A program made the position numbers and the translations under genes. Source: Ectopseudomonas chengduensis (lineage in GTDB: Bacteria > Pseudomonadota > Gammaproteobacteria > Pseudomonadales > Pseudomonadaceae). Taken from it: a DNA stretch of 36,315 nucleotides. The notes under the pieces are model-generated. The model did not search any database. It saw only the letters and a list, made by a program, of their open reading frames with translations, and was not told the origin of the DNA. Location of the stretch: contig NZ_JACFYZ010000021.1 of the NCBI RefSeq assembly GCF_015712065.1, positions 1 to 36,315 on the forward strand. Reading direction: 5' to 3'. Numbering within the stretch: the first letter of the stretch is position 1; every line of letters starts with the position of its first letter. Positions 32,203 through 36,315 of the stretch are shown one piece after another.

Positions 32203-33486
32203 TTATTTTTTGAATTCGATGTTGAGTTGGGAGCCGTAAATCTTCTCCAAGCTCACCCAGGCCGAGATAGCTTCATCCAGGGTATTCAGGTACTGGGAGC
32301 GCATGCTTACGAGGGTGCGCTGAGCATCGAGTACATCGATAAAGGCAAACTTGCCCATCTCGAATCCACGTACTGCGCCCTCTACTGCTTGCTGCGCGGT
32401 CGGCAGCAGTGTGCCGCTGATCGAGTCGACTTCACTTCTAGCGCTTTCCCACTGCTCAAATGCCTGCTGGGCTTCCGCGCGCAGGCGGAGTTCTGCGGCA
32501 TTGCGCAAATCCCGCGCTTGGTCAGCTCCTTGAGCAGCGGCCAGCACATTGCCTTGGTTACGGTTGAACAACGGAATAGGCATCGACAAGCCGAGCAAAT
32601 TGACGCGCTCGCCAAGCCCTTCGTCGTATTGGCTGCCAACACTGACGGTGAGGTCTGGAATGCGCTGCGACTTTTCGAGTTCCAAGGAAGACTCGGCACG
32701 CTGGATGTGCGTGCTGGCCAGCCGTAGGTCCGCTGTATCTGTTATGCGTGCAAGCATCTCAGCCTGCGACGGCAGGTACGGCAGGCGCTCAAGATCACCC
32801 TCGACATGCGCGAAGTTCGGTGTCTCGGCACCCGTTATGAGCGCCAGTTGCTTGTAGGCATTGCTTTGATTGAGGCGTGCGCGATTCAGCTCCAGTTGAA
32901 TTTCCGAAAGCTGCACCTGAGCACGCGAAATTTCGATTGGCGAAGCCTTGCCGGCCTTTACGCGCCCTTCGACCACCTGAAGTCCGCGACGGGCAAGGTC
33001 TAACGACTGAGTGGAAAGCTGCAGTCCTTCCTGGGCACGCAGGGCTGAGTAAAAGGCCTGGATGACCTCAGCGCGCAAGATGTTTTTCTTACGCTCCAGA
33101 TCAATCGCCACCGCGTCCTGATCACGCTCAGACACATCAATACGCGCGCTACGCTTGCCGCCCAGCTCAATTGGCTGAGATACCTGAATGCTGGTAACGC
33201 GCGACTCACTGCGCGTGTCCTCAACGCTCCAGGACAACTCAGGATTCGGGATCAGCCCAGCTTGAGTACGAGCACCTTCGGCAATACCTGTATTCCATTG
33301 TGCTGCAGCGAACTCCTGGTTCTCAGTGAGCGCTTGCGCCAACGCCTCATCAATCGTTATTGACTGCCTTGTTGATTCGGCAGCAGTTGTTGGAACTGGA
33401 GCAATTAACAATGCAGCCAGTAGCCCTGATAACACACAGAACTTACCTACTCCAACTCCATGTCCGGCCATTGTTTTTACATGCAC
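32203..33486 (-). CDS. czcC: CzcC-type outer-membrane efflux channel
   Basis: 427 residues. GTG 33486 is preferred because GGAGG lies 8 bases upstream; ATG 33471 is the alternative. A signal peptide (ending near TAAES) is followed by two TolC-type repeats with long helices (LARRGLQVVEGRVKAGKASP, then AEQMLARI-like SQAEMLARI) and GLSMPIPLFNRNQGNV, typical of CzcC. It is the outer-membrane duct of the Czc pump and the first gene of the operon. It diverges from the response-regulator gene across a 556-bp control region. Confidence 0.92.
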   Translation of the reverse strand: MHVKTMAGHGVGVGKFCVLSGLLAALLIAPVPTTAAESTRQSITIDEALAQALTENQEFAAAQWNTGIAEGARTQAGLIPNPELSWSVEDTRSESRVTSIQVSQPIELGGKRSARIDVSERDQDAVAIDLERKKNILRAEVIQAFYSALRAQEGLQLSTQSLDLARRGLQVVEGRVKAGKASPIEISRAQVQLSEIQLELNRARLNQSNAYKQLALITGAETPNFAHVEGDLERLPYLPSQAEMLARITDTADLRLASTHIQRAESSLELEKSQRIPDLTVSVGSQYDEGLGERVNLLGLSMPIPLFNRNQGNVLAAAQGADQARDLRNAAELRLRAEAQQAFEQWESARSEVDSISGTLLPTAQQAVEGAVRGFEMGKFAFIDVLDAQRTLVSMRSQYLNTLDEAISAWVSLEKIYGSQLNIEFKK

Positions 33487-33646
33487 TTAAAAGTCCTCCG
33501 CAGAACTAACTCTGCTGGAATATAATGAAGGCCTTTATATTTATTAATCCCGAGGGATATCGAGGATCATTACTTGGGAAAATAAGTAGAAAGCCAATTC
33601 CCGGCAGAATGTAGTGCTCCACGCCTATCAGCAAGGTGACTGGAAA

Positions 33647-33662
33647 ATTACAAATACGTTAT
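33647..33662. promoter_or_regulatory. Degenerate ATTACA-N4 box in the czcC/regulator intergenic region
   Basis: ATTACA-AATA-CGTTAT keeps the left arm and 4 of 6 bases of the right arm of the boxes at 1082 and 23521. It lies 161 bp upstream of czcC. It is weak alone but meaningful in a region where the neighbouring OmpR-type regulator would be expected to bind. Confidence 0.35.
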
Positions 33663-33888
33663 CCAGCACCTTTCCAAGTAGGCCTGTATTAGTATTGGCA
33701 GCGCTCAAGAGAGCAGGCGATTTAGCGCCCAGCAACAACTAGAAACAAACACAGTTAAATAGCGGTTGCCTCGCGTGTAGCGCCCCGGGCAGCCCTGCCA
33801 GTCAAAAGTTGGGGGTTTTGGATAAGGGCAAGTACTGCGACACGTTGTCGCTTAACACCTTGGAGCCATGCGAAATAGGCATTACAGC

Positions 33889-33919
33889 TTGACCCTAAAG
33901 CCGCTTCAGGCTTTAGCCT
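33889..33919 (+). promoter_or_regulatory. MerR-family-like promoter upstream of the response regulator
   Basis: TTGACC (33889-33894), 19-bp spacer, TAGCCT (33914-33919), with an inner dyad CTAAAGCC-N6-GGCTTTAG (33895-33916). The spacing and TTGACCCTA start resemble CadR/ZntR/PbrR promoters, such as the one at 6179. It points toward the regulator gene 123 bp downstream. The rest of the 556-bp gap 33487-34042 holds the degenerate box at 33647, AT-rich sequence near 33520-33545, and nothing else recognised. Confidence 0.5.
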
Positions 33920-34042
33920 TGGAGCAACCTGAAAAGCCGTAGGTCATATCCGTGACCGCCGATGAAAGAATTAAAACCACTCCGCAGCCACAACAAAAGA
34001 ATATCTAAAAAATACTGGCTGCACATTTTAAGGTGAATTTTT

Positions 34043-34717
34043 ATGCGAATCCTTATTGTCGAGGACGAACCCAAGACTGCCGAATACTTACACCAAGGTT
34101 TAAGCGAAAGTGGCTATGTAGTTGATAAGGCAGCCACTGGCGTGGACGGTCTCCACCTTGTTAGGCAACACACTTACGACTTGGTAGTGCTTGATGTAAA
34201 CCTGCCTGAAATTGATGGCTGGGGCGTGCTTGAGCATATACGCAGTAACAGCAGTACACGCGTGATAATGCTGACTGCACGCGGGCGCTTAGTGGATAAA
34301 ATTAAAGGCCTGGATTTGGGGGCAGATGATTATTTAGTCAAACCGTTCGAGTTCCCTGAATTACTTGCGCGAATTCGTACATTGCTACGGCGAAGCGAGC
34401 AAATTCCAGTACCGGAAGTGCTGCGGGTAGCCGACCTTGAGCTTGATCCGGCGAGGCACCGCGCGTTCCGTGGTGAGCAGCGCATCGACCTGACCACTAA
34501 AGAGTTTGCGTTGCTGCACCTACTGATGCGCCGCTCTGGGGAAGTGCTATCGCGCACCCAGATCATTTCACTTGTCTGGGATATGAATTTTGACTGCGAC
34601 ACCAACGTCGTCGAGGTCTCCATCCGCAGGCTACGTGCCAAAATTGATGACCCGTTCGATAACAAGCTGATTCACACCCTCAGGGGCGTCGGTTACGTGC
34701 TTGAGGAGCGAGCATGA
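34043..34717 (+). CDS. Heavy-metal OmpR/CzcR/CopR-type response regulator
   Basis: 224 residues. The receiver domain has the acidic pocket ED8-9, phosphoacceptor D51 (VVLDVNLPE), T in MLTARG, and K in LVKPFEF. The winged-helix DNA-binding domain contains DLTTKEFALLHLLMR and NVVEVSIRRLRAKID, and ends LIHTLRGVGYVLEE. This sequence class includes CzcR, CopR, CusR and IrlR, which switch metal efflux and porin genes. It is divergent from czcC and overlaps the kinase start by 4 bp, so czc is the most probable target. Whether it is CzcR or CopR cannot be settled by reading. Confidence 0.92.
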   Translation: MRILIVEDEPKTAEYLHQGLSESGYVVDKAATGVDGLHLVRQHTYDLVVLDVNLPEIDGWGVLEHIRSNSSTRVIMLTARGRLVDKIKGLDLGADDYLVKPFEFPELLARIRTLLRRSEQIPVPEVLRVADLELDPARHRAFRGEQRIDLTTKEFALLHLLMRRSGEVLSRTQIISLVWDMNFDCDTNVVEVSIRRLRAKIDDPFDNKLIHTLRGVGYVLEERA

Positions 34718-36117
34718 AGCCGGCCAGCCTATCCATGCGCCTTGGCCTGTCGGTCAGCGTAATGAGTGCTGCGTTGGTGGTTCTGCTGGCGGCGCTCGCC
34801 TACTTCGCGCTTACCCACGAGCTGGATTCCCTGGCGAAGAAGAGCCTCGACGGCAAACTGCAGCAGATTCAGCACAATCTCGCCGATGACATGAACGCTC
34901 ATGCAATTACCCAGCAGCCTCACGCACTGTTGGATCTGGTCATGGGACATGACAACCTGCACTTGACGATTTACGGGAAAAAGTCAGGTACCAAGTTACT
35001 CCTGAACCTTGGTAAAAAATCCCTGGAACCCGTTCTTGCCAACATACCGGCAGGCGATACCCCCAATTACCGGAGCTGGGCCGATGCTGATGGAAACAAC
35101 TTCCTGACCGCATCCAAAGTGATGCTGCTCAACGATGGCGACCACGTCAGAGTCTTGCTCTCAATTGATCGATCTGCCGACGAAGCGCTGCTCAGCGCCT
35201 ACCTCAAATCAACACTGATCGCACTCCCTCTTCTGCTCGCGCTGATTGGCATGGGCGCATGGTGGATCGTGCAGCGAGGCCTCTCTCCTCTCCGGCAATT
35301 TCGTCAAGTTGCCTCGCTGATCTCCACGCAGGATCTGACCCACCGAATTTCCGTGGATAAGCTTCCGCAAGAACTCAGCGCGCTGGCACATGGCATCAAC
35401 TTCATGCTGCATCGACTTGATGACGGCGTTCAGCAGCTATCGCAATTCTCTGATGACCTGGCCCATGAGTTGCGTTCGCCCATCACCAACCTGATGGGCA
35501 AAGCCCAGGTAACCCTCTCCAGAGAGCGTCCGCCAGAGGAATACAAAGCCGTACTGGAGTGCTGTACAGAAGAGCTTGAACGCGTTACCCGGATTGTTTC
35601 CGACATGCTGTTTCTCGCTCAAGTCAGTCACCCAGCATCCCTGGTGCCCTTCGAGAAGATTGCCCTGGAAGACGAGGCAAGACGCGTTGTGGATCTGTTC
35701 AGCATCTCCGCGGAAGAGAAGCAGATCAGTCTGAGCATTGCCGGAGCAGGCCGAACCTTCGGTGATCGGCTGATGGTGCAGCGCGCCATTTCAAACCTTT
35801 TGTCCAATGCGATTCGGCATAGCCCTATCGGCGCAAGCATCTCGTTGCTGATCGAGAAGCACAGCGAAACCGTATCGTTCTCGGTCGGAAACCCTGGTAT
35901 TGGCATCCCCGCACAGCACATCCCCCATTTGTTTGAGCGCTTCTACCGCGTCGATACCAGCCGCTCTCGTGCCGAAGGTGGGACGGGACTGGGCCTGGCA
36001 ATTGTTCGCTCGATTATGAGCCTGCACCAGGGCACGGTCGAGGTCAGCAGCCTGCCAGGCAGTTTTACCGTATTCCGCCTGATCTTCCCCAAAGTCCGCA
36101 ATGGTTCCTCGACCTAG
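34714..36117 (+). CDS. Heavy-metal sensor histidine kinase
   Basis: 467 residues with two transmembrane helices (about 12-32 and 167-187) enclosing a periplasmic sensor domain of about 135 residues, then HAMP (RGLSPLRQFRQVASLI) and the H-box DDLAHELRSPITNL with H251. The catalytic domain has N (NLLSNAIRHSP), G1 (VGNPGIGIP), F (FERFYRVD) and G2 (GTGLGLAIVRSI). This is the CzcS/CopS/IrlS/CusS family architecture. It should sense periplasmic metal and phosphorylate the overlapping regulator. The periplasmic part includes His residues (HDNLHLTIYG) that could bind metal. Confidence 0.92.
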   Translation: MKPASLSMRLGLSVSVMSAALVVLLAALAYFALTHELDSLAKKSLDGKLQQIQHNLADDMNAHAITQQPHALLDLVMGHDNLHLTIYGKKSGTKLLLNLGKKSLEPVLANIPAGDTPNYRSWADADGNNFLTASKVMLLNDGDHVRVLLSIDRSADEALLSAYLKSTLIALPLLLALIGMGAWWIVQRGLSPLRQFRQVASLISTQDLTHRISVDKLPQELSALAHGINFMLHRLDDGVQQLSQFSDDLAHELRSPITNLMGKAQVTLSRERPPEEYKAVLECCTEELERVTRIVSDMLFLAQVSHPASLVPFEKIALEDEARRVVDLFSISAEEKQISLSIAGAGRTFGDRLMVQRAISNLLSNAIRHSPIGASISLLIEKHSETVSFSVGNPGIGIPAQHIPHLFERFYRVDTSRSRAEGGTGLGLAIVRSIMSLHQGTVEVSSLPGSFTVFRLIFPKVRNGSST

Positions 36118-36236
36118 TTATTGCGCGAACTGGCCTAGCCACCAGCTGAGCATTGGCGCAGAGGAACCTGCCCCCCTATTCGGAGAGCACGGCATGCAAC
36201 TACGGCTCCCCGATATGCCAACCACCTGTTGCCGCT

Positions 36237-36288
36237 GACCGAAAACTGACCCAGTAGAGGCTGTTCTGCCGACTGAAAACTGACCCAG
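36237..36288. repeat. Repeated GAAAACTGACCCAG motif, likely IS21-type terminal repeats
   Basis: GACCGAAAACTGACCCAG (36237-36254) and GACTGAAAACTGACCCAG (36271-36288) are spaced 34 bp apart and differ at one base. Multiple short terminal repeats with ACTGACCC are typical of IS21-family ends. A TGTTG at 36228 could be the actual tip. The element would continue past the right edge; no transposase is visible in the remaining 27 bp. Confidence 0.55.
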
Positions 36289-36315
36289 GTGTTCAACTGC
36301 TTCTGCTCAATTTTT

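Noticed and set aside
1..36315. CRISPR arrays, tRNA or rRNA genes
   Set aside because: No regularly spaced long repeats and no tRNA/rRNA-like segments were found on reading.

Overview
This window is a heavy-metal resistance and detoxification island from a Pseudomonas-like gammaproteobacterium. The evidence for the host is the OprD-family porins, the DUF2790 small periplasmic protein, ATTACA-N4-TGTAAT boxes next to the porins, and Pseudomonas-style cad, cus and czc operons. All calls come from reading the sequence; no database search was run.

Layout. (1) 1-1593, minus strand: the 5' part of an OprD-type porin running off the left edge, a DUF2790 protein, and the 3' stump of a second porin. 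(2) 1594-6154: a mercury module (merR divergent from merTPADE, plus an EAL/DUF3330 gene) ending in a Tn21-subgroup inverted repeat at 6117-6154. The transposase/resolvase end is gone, and the urf2 stop codon abuts the porin stump directly. (3) 6179-9698: a Cd/Zn/Pb operon (MerR-type operator, cadA-like P-type ATPase, DUF3703, lspA, AraC-head fragment) with no regulator gene beside it. (4) 9726-12953: DUF411 protein, dsbD and an AraC regulator, bracketed by a diverged 167-bp direct repeat. (5) 13189-14793: an IS3-like element with a broken orfB. (6) 15076-21469: a Cu(I)/Ag(I) operon, with a perfect Anr/FNR-type box, a mini-ORF and hairpin leader, a Cys/His-rich small protein, and cusC, cusB (fused to a CusF domain) and cusA. 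(7) 21523-23467: debris of a second cad locus (two genes truncated head to head), then DUF3703, an SRPBCC-fold protein and a doubtful small ORF. (8) 23521-25522: an intact porin and a small periplasmic protein, each preceded by a box. (9) 25894-26862: an ACR3/SBF-type transporter. (10) 33486-26970, minus strand: czcC, czcB, a PII-like gene and czcA, divergent from a heavy-metal two-component system (34043-36117). (11) 36237-36315: the end of what looks like an IS21-type element.

How it works together. MerT/P/A import and reduce Hg(II). CadA pumps divalent soft metals from cytoplasm to periplasm, and CzcCBA exports Zn/Cd/Co out of the cell. CusCBA exports Cu(I)/Ag(I). The response regulator and histidine kinase next to czc probably sense periplasmic metal. 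Repeated 16-bp boxes near the porins and a degenerate one near czc suggest a shared OmpR-type regulon joining efflux with porin control.

The most unusual points are the cus leader (Anr-type box, 15-codon ORF and 9-bp hairpin), the His-rich PII-like protein inside czc, the Trp-to-Met change in the fused CusF domain, the cad operator orphaned by the mer element, and the recombination scars that built the island.
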